Positions 1 through 6,892 of a stretch of 25,905 nucleotides of DNA are shown here, in pieces. The DNA is from JBBTVI01 sp038063315 (GTDB taxonomy: Bacteria; Patescibacteriota; Minisyncoccia; Sungbacterales; HO2-52-23). Every line of letters starts with the position of its first letter. Position 1 is the stretch's first letter. Location: NCBI GenBank assembly GCA_038063315.1, contig JBBTVI010000052.1, forward strand, positions 1-25,905, given 5' to 3'. The notes under the pieces were generated by a model. That model made no database searches, had not been told where the DNA came from, and saw only the letters and a program-made list of their open reading frames with translations. Position numbers and translations under genes: made by a program.

Positions 1-14
1 GTATTATTCGGAGA

Positions 15-1553
15 CTACGATGTTGGGGTGCCTCGACCAAGATACGAAAAAGACTCTGTAGAGATTCTATAGAAAGCAATAAAGTCAGCAAGACCAGAAC
101 CCGTAATACCCAAAGCAATAGTATCCCCGTCTGGAGAAACGCTTGCAATCCCCGTAAACAAACGGGCATTGGGGGCTGGACCTAATTCTTTTCTGAGAAT
201 AGTCTCTACCTGATCCACATGAATGAATTGTCTGCCCAAAGGACTCCTTATTGTAGCCCAGGTTCGCCCTGGCGAAAGAGTTACCGAGGTTTCTTCTGGC
301 CGTGGATATGGACGAGATGGCTCTACCCAAAACCCAATATCAAAGCGGGCGTTCTGATTGCCGACCACGTCCATGCATTTGATAAAATAGGAGATAATCT
401 CATCAACAGGAAGTTCAGTTATCGTAGTCTGGTGGAACGTCCCTCCGGTGATCGGGAACTCTTTTGAGGTTTTATTAGAAAACCGTGGCTCGGAATAAAT
501 ATCAGACAGTACTGAATACCCGCAGGTTGCCGGCTCGTCGGTAATGAAAGAAATGGTTGTTGAAGTAGTCCCGGCGGGTAAAGCTCCGGCGGGTTTAGCG
601 TCAACAATCTTTGGCGGGGTTGTATCGTGCACAATGCTGCCTGAAACGGTCGTGATATCACCACCGTTATCTCTGCACTGATAGGTTATCGCATTGATCC
701 CTTCTTTTTTTAAATCCCACTTGATTCTAGATAGAAATGGCCGAAATGGTTCAGTCGTAAAGCCCTCCTCATCCGTATATCGTACATCTTTAATTCCCCT
801 CGGCTCGCTACAAGTCAGATCAACATACACAAACTTTCTGTTTGTTCTTGATGCATTATCGTCGCCAATGGCAGTAATGGTAATAGAGGCGGCGGGATTA
901 GTGATTTCAAATGGATCGAGGTCAGGCGGGAAAGCATTAAATGTGCTTAGAATCCAAGGACAATCGGCTTGGCGCGGCCGTGAATATTCTCGGTCTGGCG
1001 ACACAGGTGTATTTCGATCTACCAACCCGTGTTTTACCAGTAATTTTCTATCCTCGAAAAATTGATGTATCGTCCCTTTCTCCGTTGCCTCGTCAATGTA
1101 GTCAACCCGTACGCCATTGTTCTTGAGCGAATATTGACCAAAAAAATAGATATTTTCAAAGAAAGCTCCACGGTACGCCCCGCCTCCTCCGTTGCGACTT
1201 TCATCGAACAAGCGAGCCGTGGCAAAAATTTTATTGTTGGGGAAAAACAGCACCGAATCCACTGATAATTTTTCCGCACCCGATACTGGTTGCGTTCTGA
1301 CCATACTAAGCATGTTGCCGTCAAGATAATCAATAACATCAATATCTTGCCGAAGTGCTGGCGGCACATAGATGCTTGTACAAGATAGAGGGGCTTTAGG
1401 ATGTTCAACTTGATCTGGTTGCTGTGGAGCCACTCTAATTTCTTCAGTGGGTTCTCGGAATTGCTCTTTATCCCAGGTTACGAAAACAATTCCGGCAATT
1501 ACCGCGATTGTGCCTATCAGTATTACTGTTCCTAGATTCTGTTTATTTATCAT
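15..1553 (-). CDS. Membrane-anchored extracellular protein with Ig/Fn3-like domains
   Basis: A 512-residue protein of unknown specific function, probably exposed at the cell surface. I start it at MINKQNLG (1553), just before a single hydrophobic segment (residues about 6-27) that reads as a signal anchor. Upstream ATGs in frame would add a 58-residue tail with no domain, and only the chosen one has a purine-rich leader (GAAGAGAAAAGT). Residues about 222-309 and 310-407 look like two beta-sandwich repeats; the second begins TTPPKIVDAKPAG and has the Fn3-like stretch TISFITDEPATCGYS. The C-terminal part contains SVSPDGDTIAL, reminiscent of a WD40/TolB-type blade. It is visibly more AT-rich than the rest of the window, which may mean a different origin. 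Family naming is by pattern only; adhesin or envelope-protein role is inference. Confidence 0.6.
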   Translation of the reverse strand: MINKQNLGTVILIGTIAVIAGIVFVTWDKEQFREPTEEIRVAPQQPDQVEHPKAPLSCTSIYVPPALRQDIDVIDYLDGNMLSMVRTQPVSGAEKLSVDSVLFFPNNKIFATARLFDESRNGGGGAYRGAFFENIYFFGQYSLKNNGVRVDYIDEATEKGTIHQFFEDRKLLVKHGLVDRNTPVSPDREYSRPRQADCPWILSTFNAFPPDLDPFEITNPAASITITAIGDDNASRTNRKFVYVDLTCSEPRGIKDVRYTDEEGFTTEPFRPFLSRIKWDLKKEGINAITYQCRDNGGDITTVSGSIVHDTTPPKIVDAKPAGALPAGTTSTTISFITDEPATCGYSVLSDIYSEPRFSNKTSKEFPITGGTFHQTTITELPVDEIISYFIKCMDVVGNQNARFDIGFWVEPSRPYPRPEETSVTLSPGRTWATIRSPLGRQFIHVDQVETILRKELGPAPNARLFTGIASVSPDGDTIALGITGSGLADFIAFYRISTESFSYLGRGTPTS

Positions 1554-1594
1554 ACTTTTCTCTTCATTGCGCATTAAATGGGACGCAGGCGCAC

Positions 1595-1642
1595 ATATAT
1601 ACCCAAAAATAAAATGTTTACGAAAGAATTTTTGGTATATAT
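1595..1642. repeat. Inverted repeat, about 15 bp arms
   Basis: Left arm ATATATACCCAAAAAT (1595-1610) and right arm ATTTTTGGTATATAT (1628-1642) are complementary apart from one extra C. It lies just upstream of the start of the 15-1553 gene. No U-tract follows on either strand, so it is not a typical terminator; function is unknown. Confidence 0.6.
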
Positions 1643-1685
1643 CAACAGTGCTCCGTCCTTCGCCAATGCTTCGGATGACACAGTC

Positions 1686-1717
1686 GCAAAAAATGAAAAT
1701 GCATTTTCGCTTTTTGC
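1686..1717. repeat. 32-bp near-palindrome
   Basis: Centred on GAAAATGCATTTTC with outer arms GCAAAAA/TTTTTGC; only two of the sixteen base pairs fail to match. It sits between two other inverted repeats in the 263-base intergenic region 1554-1816. Confidence 0.55.
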
Positions 1718-1719
1718 TC

Positions 1720-1783
1720 GCCCCCACACCAATTTATCACAGTCACCCGATATATAGTCCGCGTCAAAAATTGGTGTGGGGGC
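1720..1783. repeat. Perfect 16-bp inverted repeat around a 32-base spacer
   Basis: Arms GCCCCCACACCAATTT (1720-1735) and AAATTGGTGTGGGGGC (1768-1783) are exact reverse complements. The permease gene ends 34 bases further on (minus strand, stop at 1817-1819), so it could act on the 3' end of that transcript, but no U-run follows on the minus strand. A degenerate mobile element with terminal repeats is an alternative. Confidence 0.65.
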
Positions 1784-1816
1784 TCGCTTGTTTTTATAAA
1801 AACATTTTCCTGAAAT

Positions 1817-2950
1817 TCACTGTATAATTTTCAAAATCTCCATCACAATCCCCGCAAGTATCAAGAGATAAATCAGCGCATAACCGACGACACTCAAAAC
1901 TGACGCATGCGGAATGCCATTTTTTGCAATGCGGCGGCGCGCCGCAAACACTAGACCCGCGTCAATCCCGACCGCAATCGCGCCGACCGCGCCGATAATC
2001 ATAAGAAAATCGCGTAGCCCCAAAAGAAAAAAAATAAACGGCGCCGCCGAGACCACGAGCCACGACCAAACCCGTCCGAGACCGAAATCCAGCACAAATA
2101 ATTCCTGCATACTGCGGCTCAATGCGATAAAAGACGTATACACCGCCAAAAAACCGATTAGGACGCCCGTCAAAATAAAAATTGTCCCGTCAAGATGGCT
2201 GAGTCCCCCAATCGTTTCCTTGCTCGCGCCGCTCCCTAAAGCGCCGACCACCGCCAGCGCAAAGAGAAAATAGACCGCGGCCGGAAGCACAGTGCCGATA
2301 ATGATGGCTCGGCGCGCCCGGCGGCGGTCCCGCCCGAGGACCGAAATCACGTCCGGAATCACCGTATTACCCGCGAGCGCGAAAAGAAGCACCCCATACG
2401 GCAAAAATGCGCGGCCGACCCGAATTCCGGAAACATTGCCCGGCGCGAAGAAAGGAAAAAGAAAAACCGCAAGCACGAGGATAAAAGCGATAAGGACGAC
2501 CGTCAAAACCGCGTTGATCGCGGCCTCTTTCGCAATGCTGAGGCGCGTCAACGCCGCGCCCGATAGCGTAATGACAAACCCCAAAAGAACGACGCTCGCG
2601 TCAATGCCTGCAAGGCCCAGGAGAGTGCTCAAAAAATTCGCCCCCAGCGCAATATAGGCGATGAGTGCCCCGAAAATCCCCAAAAGAGCCGTTCCCCAGC
2701 TGACTGCCGCGGCCCGCGGCCCCAGATACAACCGGATGTAACCGGGAAGGCGATGACGAACCGGAGTTGCAAGCACAATGTCCCCATACGCAAGATGAAA
2801 CCCGATAATAACGCCCGTCAGGAGGATCAGTTCAAAAACGCCGAGCCAAAACCCCGCGCCGGCAAACGTGTAGGGAATCCCAAACATCCCTGCGCCGATG
2901 ATCATCCCCGCGAGCAAAAAAACCCCTTTCCAAAAACGCACATTAACCAT
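1817..2950 (-). CDS. Aromatic amino acid permease-like transporter (Trp/Tyr permease family)
   Basis: A 377-residue integral membrane protein with about 10-11 hydrophobic segments. The N-terminal stretch GMIIGAGMFGIPYTFAGAGF matches the first-helix signature of the hydroxy/aromatic amino acid permease family and its APC-superfamily relatives, where the unwound GIGxGxxGIP loop contacts the substrate. Predicted role: secondary uptake of an amino acid (Trp or Tyr most likely, not provable here) across the cytoplasmic membrane. Length is slightly below the usual 400 residues for the family. It lies 27 bases downstream of the LOG-like gene on the same strand and is probably co-transcribed with it. 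No strong Shine-Dalgarno is visible. Amino acid scavenging fits an organism with reduced biosynthesis. Confidence 0.8.
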   Translation of the reverse strand: MVNVRFWKGVFLLAGMIIGAGMFGIPYTFAGAGFWLGVFELILLTGVIIGFHLAYGDIVLATPVRHRLPGYIRLYLGPRAAAVSWGTALLGIFGALIAYIALGANFLSTLLGLAGIDASVVLLGFVITLSGAALTRLSIAKEAAINAVLTVVLIAFILVLAVFLFPFFAPGNVSGIRVGRAFLPYGVLLFALAGNTVIPDVISVLGRDRRRARRAIIIGTVLPAAVYFLFALAVVGALGSGASKETIGGLSHLDGTIFILTGVLIGFLAVYTSFIALSRSMQELFVLDFGLGRVWSWLVVSAAPFIFFLLGLRDFLMIIGAVGAIAVGIDAGLVFAARRRIAKNGIPHASVLSVVGYALIYLLILAGIVMEILKIIQ

Positions 2951-2977
2951 TGTCTTCTACGGCCTCAGAAGCCGCTT

Positions 2978-3565
2978 CTATGTATCCACCGTCTTTTCCT
3001 TGCGCACCGCCTCCAGTATGCGCACGACAAGGCGTTCGGGTGAATCGTCGAAAATAACACTGCCGTTTCCCCGATGCGCCTTTTCCAGAATACCTTTAAT
3101 CTCGTCCGCCATGCCGCCGGTTCCGGTCAGGATTCCGATGGGCTTCTCATCCTCAAATGCGATGGTGAATTCGTTAAGCGTGCCCGTGCGGCCGCAGGTA
3201 ATCAACACGGCGTCCGACGCGCGCGTCAGAAGGAGATTCCGCCCGGAGTATCCGAAACCCGTATAGACAAGCGCATCGTGATAATCAATCGGCAATTTGT
3301 ATTTATTGACGTGCTCTCTTTCGGACGAGGCCGGAGAATACCCAATGACGAAACCGCCCGCCTCCTTGGCTCCGATCGCGGCCCAAAGCGGCGCGCCCGT
3401 TGTTGCGCCGGTCACGAGCACGGCATTATGCAGCGCCACCTGGCGCCCCAGTTCTTTTGTCTTTTCCAGCGCGTCCGGCGCGCAGTGGCCTGTTTCAGCC
3501 GCGCCCGAAATGCAGATTTTTAACCTGAGATGCGTATGGAGGGAAGATTTCATATCCGTCTGCAT
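2978..3565 (-). CDS. LOG-like / TIGR00725-type Rossmann protein
   Basis: A 195-residue cytosolic protein of the SLOG superfamily, which includes cytokinin-activating LOG phosphoribohydrolases and 'lysine decarboxylase-like' proteins. It opens with the nucleotide-binding strand LKICISGAAETG, has a second glycine-rich stretch VTGATTGAPLWAAIGAKE, and then CGRTGTLNEFTIAFEDEKP in the place where LOG enzymes carry the PGGxGTxxE motif. The altered motif (CGRTGT instead of PGGxGT) makes classical LOG chemistry uncertain; nucleotide or nucleotide-derivative binding is a safer inference. I chose MQTDMKSSLH (3565) because TGGACA and TATACT elements end six bases before this ATG; MKSSLH at 3553 is the alternative. 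The permease gene follows in the same direction. Confidence 0.7.
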   Translation of the reverse strand: MQTDMKSSLHTHLRLKICISGAAETGHCAPDALEKTKELGRQVALHNAVLVTGATTGAPLWAAIGAKEAGGFVIGYSPASSEREHVNKYKLPIDYHDALVYTGFGYSGRNLLLTRASDAVLITCGRTGTLNEFTIAFEDEKPIGILTGTGGMADEIKGILEKAHRGNGSVIFDDSPERLVVRILEAVRKEKTVDT

Positions 3566-3571
3566 ACAAAA

Positions 3572-3601
3572 AGTATACGGCATCTCGTCCCGTAGTGTCC
3601 A
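3572..3601 (-). promoter_or_regulatory. Sigma70-type promoter for LOG-like gene, predicted leaderless
   Basis: On the minus strand TGGACA (3596-3601) is separated by 18 bases from TATACT (3572-3577), each 5/6 to consensus. Exactly six bases (TTTTGT) follow before ATG 3565, which puts the transcription start at or next to the A of the start codon. Confidence 0.65.
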
Positions 3602-3639
3602 TGCGGCGACGCGGATGGACCCGCCCGCATAATGAATGA

Positions 3640-3912
3640 CTATGAGTATGACTTGGAAACGCGACGCTCCGCGCGGAATACATGAATGATTCTTTCCAAC
3701 TTTACGATTTCGAACCGAATTCTGTACGAACCGACCCTCCTTCTCCATACATTTTGTTCGCCGCGCATCTTCTGAATATCACCCGCAAAAGGATTGTCCT
3801 GTAATTCGTTTATTGTAAACAAAATACGCTCGGCGTCTCTCCGAGGTATTTTATCGAGAAATTTATACACCACTGGGTCAATCTGTAAAACCCAGTTTTT
3901 GTTTGAGTTCAT
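3640..3912 (-). CDS. RelE/ParE-superfamily toxin
   Basis: A 90-residue basic protein with the RelE fold pattern: KNWVLQIDPVVYKFLDKIPR at the start (helix 1 after a first strand), then MRGEQNVWRRRVGSYRIRFE and a final strand IIHVFRAERRV. In this family the toxin is a ribosome-dependent or free mRNA endonuclease held inactive by its antitoxin. The Arg-rich VWRRRVGSYRI segment is the usual RNA/antitoxin contact strand. The start at 3912 lies inside the antitoxin gene (35-base overlap), with a weak GGAAAT upstream, so translation is probably coupled. Family assignment is good; exact target is not known. Confidence 0.8.
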   Translation of the reverse strand: MNSNKNWVLQIDPVVYKFLDKIPRRDAERILFTINELQDNPFAGDIQKMRGEQNVWRRRVGSYRIRFEIVKLERIIHVFRAERRVSKSYS

Positions 3913-4096
3913 GAAAAGTCAGAAATTTCCCTGCTTTGCGATTCTTCCTCGCCCGGACAAGATCTTTTTTTTCTGCGGCAGTAGGTTCGAACTCAGGAAT
4001 CACTACGGCTGCGCGCAACTTTTCGTACTCTCGACGCGATAAAACAACCAGCTCTTCATGACGCGTCACTCTCTTTGGAACAGTTACCGTATTCAT
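3878..4096 (-). CDS. Antitoxin of the RelE-type pair (Phd/YefM-like)
   Basis: A 72-residue acidic/basic mixed protein encoded directly before the RelE-like toxin and overlapping it by 35 bases. The N-terminal part MNTVTVPKRV...LVVLSRREYEKLRA is typical of short Phd/AbrB-like antitoxin N-termini that bind DNA; the charged C-terminal half (EFEPTAAEKKDLVRARKNRK) would be the disordered part that wraps the toxin. Antitoxins of this kind usually repress their own promoter. The promoter lies immediately upstream and the transcript is predicted to start at the ATG. Assignment rests on gene order and pattern, since antitoxin sequences diverge fast. Confidence 0.7.
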   Translation of the reverse strand: MNTVTVPKRVTRHEELVVLSRREYEKLRAAVVIPEFEPTAAEKKDLVRARKNRKAGKFLTFHELKQKLGFTD

Positions 4097-4102
4097 ACTT
4101 CG

Positions 4103-4131
4103 ATATTACGCTTATTTAGCAAACAGGTCAA
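4103..4131 (-). promoter_or_regulatory. Promoter of the first toxin-antitoxin operon, predicted leaderless
   Basis: Minus strand TTGACC (4126-4131), 17-base spacer, TAATAT (4103-4108), then six bases (CGAAGT) to ATG 4096. No Shine-Dalgarno precedes the ATG, in line with a transcript that begins at the start codon. Confidence 0.65.
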
Positions 4132-4181
4132 TCAAAAAAACCGCCGTTCGTTTTACAACTACTAAGCGGCAACATCCCATG

Positions 4182-4481
4182 TTAGATTTCTTCACTAAAC
4201 CCGTCGAAGATTGCTTTCCTCCTATTCTTTACAGTATTCAACTTTTCCCAAACTAAAGTGGGGATTTTCACCCTGCTGTATTTCCCACACTGCGGACACC
4301 TTACTGCGGGATAATCGTGGCGGAAATGAGTGCCGTGCCAATACATGATAACAAGATCGCCCGCAGTAATGGACATCACCGCGCCACAACCGTCTTTGTC
4401 CATCCCGTCTTTCGCGCCGCAAACTACTTCGGCTTTCCAATCATCCGGATTCCCAATGGCTCCGTCCTTAACGATTTCCAC
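4182..4481 (-). CDS. Small zinc-ribbon protein of unknown function
   Basis: A 99-residue protein I do not recognise. It starts with GTG at 4481, supported by a strong GGGGAGG Shine-Dalgarno eight bases upstream; an ATG seven bases earlier is out of frame and opens only a six-codon peptide. The sequence carries VRCPQCGKYSRVKIP (residues about 60-74), a CxxCG knuckle, and an earlier CGAKDG...DGCGAVMSI that may supply the other two cysteines, so a single bound zinc is plausible. The protein is rich in charged residues, has no signal peptide or membrane segment, and stands alone between a toxin-antitoxin operon and a repeat element. A DNA/RNA-binding accessory role is only a guess. Confidence 0.6.
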   Translation of the reverse strand: MEIVKDGAIGNPDDWKAEVVCGAKDGMDKDGCGAVMSITAGDLVIMYWHGTHFRHDYPAVRCPQCGKYSRVKIPTLVWEKLNTVKNRRKAIFDGFSEEI

Positions 4482-4525
4482 TGTGCATGCCTCCCCGTTG
4501 AAGAACTATATTCTCATCAATCCGT

Positions 4526-4554
4526 ATGTTAACACTATTTCCTTTACCTATCAA
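4526..4554 (-). promoter_or_regulatory. Promoter of the zinc-ribbon gene
   Basis: Minus strand TTGATA (4549-4554), 17-base spacer, TAACAT (4526-4531). It leaves a leader of roughly 35-40 bases carrying the GGGGAGG ribosome site before GTG 4481. The repeat element at 4558-4718 is inserted only a few bases upstream of the -35. Confidence 0.5.
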
Positions 4555-4557
4555 GAG

Positions 4558-4718
4558 CAATTTACGTAAGCGCTCACGGCCGTCATTGCGAGCGACCCCG
4601 AGCTGCGAGGGGGCGCTCGGCAATCCAGTGTTTCTTCTGGATTGCTTCGTCGTCTGACTCCTCGCAATGACGCATGTAATGGCGGTCTTGATAGAGCTGT
4701 GAGGGGTTACCAATTTAC
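4558..4718. mobile_element. MITE-like palindromic element with terminal repeats and 8-bp target duplication (copy A)
   Basis: The element proper is 4566-4710. Its ends GTAAGCGCTCAC (4566-4577) and, read on the minus strand, GTAACCCCTCAC (4699-4710) match at 10 of 12 positions. It is flanked on both sides by CAATTTAC (4558-4565 and 4711-4718), as expected of a target-site duplication. Inside is the palindromic core GTCATTGCGAGCG...GCAATCCAG...CTGGATTGC...CTCGCAATGACG shared with four other copies here. It has no coding capacity, so a transposase would have to act in trans. The intergenic stretch 4482-4785 holds nothing else apart from the promoter at 4526-4554. Confidence 0.75.
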
Positions 4719-4785
4719 AATTTACGTAACCTTCTATATCTCACAAGTATCATAGGCCCTCCCACGACAAACTACTCGCTTACTG

Positions 4786-6117
4786 TCATATTTCAAATTC
4801 CTGATAAAGTTGAGGCACGACCGCATCAGTGCCCAGTCGGTCCCTTATCTCCTGCGCAAGATGCTGGGCGCTTGCCTGCTCTCCCTGCACCGCGAAAACG
4901 CGCCGGAGCGTCTCGCGATTGGCCGAGACAAAAGAAAAAAGTTGGGGGCCGTCCGCGTGCGCGGAAAAGCCGCCGACTTTCCTGATTTCCGCCCGCACTG
5001 ATATTTCTTCGCCAAGGACCTTCACCTCCCGTGCCCCGTCAATTAGCCGGCGGCCCAGGGAGCCGGCGGCTTGATACCCCGCAATCAAAAGAATGCTCCC
5101 GGCATCAGGAAGATACCGTTTCAGATGGTGCAAAATCCTCCCGCCGTTCATCATGCCGGATCCCGCTATGATGACCTTCGGCGCCGGAACGTCGTTGATC
5201 GCCTTGGACTCCTCCACGGTGGACGTCAGCCGCAAATTCTTGAACTGGAACAGCCGCGGGTGCTCCCCAAACAATCGCTGGACGTCTTCTTTATAGTACG
5301 CCGTATATTCTTCAAAAACCTTCGTGATCCTGATCGCAAGCGGCGCATCTACAAAAACGGGCATCGCCGGAACGCGCCTGAATTGAAGCATCGTATTGAG
5401 CAGGAAAAGCAGGTCTTGCGTCCGTTCCGTCGCAAATGCAGGTATCATGAGCGTCCCGCCGCGTGCCGCGATATCCTCCATCGCGCGCTCCACGCGCATC
5501 TCCCTCTCCTCCGGCGGCTCGTGGCGCCTGTTCCCATATGTGGATTCAATAATCATGTAATCCGCCCCGGTATAGGCGTCCGCCGGAGGAAGAAGCGTGG
5601 ACGGCGCATTGCCCAAGTCGCCCGTAAAAAGAAGGCGCTTTCCCTCGGCGACAATTTCAATCATTGACGAACCCAAAATATGCCCTGCGGCATGGAGTGT
5701 CATTTGCACATCCCCAATCGTCGCCTTCTCTCCGTAGGATAAACAGCGCCAAAGCGGAAGCGTCCGCTCCAGATCGCCCGCGGTCCACAGCATTTCGCGC
5801 TCGCGCGCGGCAAGGCCCGCCGCATCATCCAGAAGCAGGGAGGCGATATCGCGCGTCGGCGGCGTGGAATAAATCGCGCCCGCAAACCCATCGCGCGCGA
5901 GTTTCGGCAGCCGCCCCACATGATCAATATGCGCGTGCGTGATAAAAACCGCGTCAATTTGTTTCGGATTAAAATGGAACTGCTCGAAATTGAGATCCCC
6001 GCACTCCGCGCATCCCTGAAACATGCCGCAGTCCACGAGTATTTTCGCCTGCGCGGTCTCCAAGAGATAGCACGCGCCTGTCACCTCGCCTGCTCCGCCG
6101 TGAAATGACAATCTCAT
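4786..6117 (-). CDS. Beta-CASP metallo-beta-lactamase RNase (CPSF-like)
   Basis: A 443-residue cytosolic metallo-hydrolase of the RNA-processing beta-CASP group. The zinc-binding motif THAHIDHVG (His61, His63, Asp65, His66) is complete, followed by His146 (HAAGHILGS) and Asp167 (FTGDLGN). The beta-CASP insert is recognisable from ESTYGNRRH (191-199), GSGMMNGGRILHHL (319-332) and FSAHAD (384-389), which give motifs A to C. Relatives act as 5'-3' exo- or endoribonucleases in RNA maturation and decay. There is no KH domain, unlike archaeal aCPSF1. MRLSFHGGAG (6117) is the start: the fold begins there and a TATGAT hexamer ends six bases before it; no Shine-Dalgarno is seen. RNA rather than DNA as substrate is inferred from the family. 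Confidence 0.88.
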   Translation of the reverse strand: MRLSFHGGAGEVTGACYLLETAQAKILVDCGMFQGCAECGDLNFEQFHFNPKQIDAVFITHAHIDHVGRLPKLARDGFAGAIYSTPPTRDIASLLLDDAAGLAAREREMLWTAGDLERTLPLWRCLSYGEKATIGDVQMTLHAAGHILGSSMIEIVAEGKRLLFTGDLGNAPSTLLPPADAYTGADYMIIESTYGNRRHEPPEEREMRVERAMEDIAARGGTLMIPAFATERTQDLLFLLNTMLQFRRVPAMPVFVDAPLAIRITKVFEEYTAYYKEDVQRLFGEHPRLFQFKNLRLTSTVEESKAINDVPAPKVIIAGSGMMNGGRILHHLKRYLPDAGSILLIAGYQAAGSLGRRLIDGAREVKVLGEEISVRAEIRKVGGFSAHADGPQLFSFVSANRETLRRVFAVQGEQASAQHLAQEIRDRLGTDAVVPQLYQEFEI

Positions 6118-6123
6118 GCGCCC

Positions 6124-6153
6124 ATCATACCCGAATTCCCGCTGATACGCCAA
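6124..6153 (-). promoter_or_regulatory. Promoter of the beta-CASP RNase, predicted leaderless
   Basis: Minus strand TTGGCG (6148-6153), 18-base spacer, TATGAT (6124-6129), then six bases (GGGCGC) to ATG 6117. The TATGAT is 5/6 to consensus. Confidence 0.6.
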
Positions 6154-6217
6154 TAAAGCAGGCAAAGAATGTCCTCTGACGGGAGTATTCCCACATTGGC
6201 TTCCGGCATCTTTTCGT

Positions 6218-6253
6218 CTTTGCACTTAAATGCGATCGCGTTTAAGTGCAAAG
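6218..6253. repeat. 36-bp palindrome centred on GCGATCGC
   Basis: Left half begins CTTTGCACTTAAA and right half ends TTTAAGTGCAAAG; the two 18-base halves match at 17 of 18 positions, the exception being a T/G pair that could still wobble in RNA. The centre is GCGATCGC. It lies between the DUF3467 gene and the RNase promoter. No U-run follows on either strand. It may be a dimeric-regulator site or an RNA hairpin; neither is shown. Confidence 0.7.
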
Positions 6254-6329
6254 AGGGGCACAATGAAGGACAAAAAAGCGGCAGGAGGGCCGGGCCGTCC
6301 TCCGGCGGCCCCATCACGCATCGCCACCG

Positions 6330-6617
6330 CTACGGCGCAAAACCAATGGAGGACTGCGGCTCCTCGGCGGGCTCGATCTTCCCGAAGGCCCGCTCATATT
6401 GCGCGACGTTTTCCTGGAGTGCTGCGATGATCCGTTTCAGATGGCCCGGACTTGCGATCACGCGCGACGAGAGCGTCCCCACCGGCGGGTGCATGAAAAT
6501 AAAATCGAGCACGAACTCTTCGCGCGTGTGCGACACCTGCATCAGATTCGCATACGCCCCCTTGAGCGCCGCATCATCGGCCTTCAGTTGTATTTGCTGT
6601 TTTTGTTGTTCGTTCAT
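6330..6617 (-). CDS. DUF3467 family protein
   Basis: A 95-residue cytosolic protein matching the pattern of DUF3467: YANLMQVSHTREEFVLDFIF, then HPPVGTLSSRVIASPGHLKRIIAALQENVAQYERAFG. This family is small, widespread in bacteria and has no established biochemical role. I start at ATG 6617 because AAGGAGAG lies eight bases upstream; a TTG two codons earlier would sit too close to it. The gene begins 14 bases after the YafQ-like toxin gene ends and is in the same direction, so the three genes 7170-6330 probably form one transcript. The proline- and glutamate-containing tail (IEPAEEPQSSIGFAP) looks disordered. Confidence 0.8.
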   Translation of the reverse strand: MNEQQKQQIQLKADDAALKGAYANLMQVSHTREEFVLDFIFMHPPVGTLSSRVIASPGHLKRIIAALQENVAQYERAFGKIEPAEEPQSSIGFAP

Positions 6618-6631
6618 ATGCAATACTCTCC

Positions 6632-6892
6632 TTATTTATAAAGATTGCTGTGCGTATCAATTAAGATAAAGAATGCGGCCTCATTCTTAATAGGCCGATA
6701 TAAAGCGCGTAGGTCTCCGGTAATATCAATGCTGCGATAGTCGCGATATTGTCCGTGAAGCGCGTGGTTGCGCAATATTGGGTCATACGGGTCTTTCATG
6801 AAAAGATCGCGGCGCTCTTTCCACTTCTTCTTTTCGCTCGCATGCAGTTTCTTGTACTGCTTTTTGAACGCATCGTGAAAAAGTACTTTCAT
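6632..6892 (-). CDS. YafQ/RelE-type toxin
   Basis: An 86-residue basic protein. KVLFHDAFKKQYKKLHASEKKKW is the first strand plus a lysine-rich helix; LHGQYRDYRSIDITGDLRALYRP and FFILIDTHSNLYK form the C-terminal sheet, the arrangement of YafQ-like mRNA interferases. In YafQ the catalytic His lies near the C-terminus; here IDTHSNLYK offers a matching His. It overlaps the antitoxin gene by four bases (ATGA), so the two are translationally coupled. Family call is good; whether it cleaves mRNA in the ribosome is inferred from the family. Confidence 0.8.
   Translation of the reverse strand: MKVLFHDAFKKQYKKLHASEKKKWKERRDLFMKDPYDPILRNHALHGQYRDYRSIDITGDLRALYRPIKNEAAFFILIDTHSNLYK

Noticed and set aside
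3566..3748. N-terminal extension of the LOG-like gene to 3748
   Set aside because: It would overlap the RelE-type toxin gene and the LOG promoter, and adds no part of the fold.
4566..4713. Short open frames reading through the repeat elements
   Set aside because: The translations (for example ...HCVIARSQTTKQS-like strings) are typical products of the repeat in any frame, not proteins; the pilin gene at 21905-22564 is the exception because a real pilin continues beyond.
6118..6225. N-terminal extension of the beta-CASP RNase to 6225
   Set aside because: The extra residues have no family match and would cover the predicted promoter at 6124-6153.
6218..6253. The 36-bp palindrome as a Rho-independent terminator
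   Set aside because: No U-tract follows on either strand.
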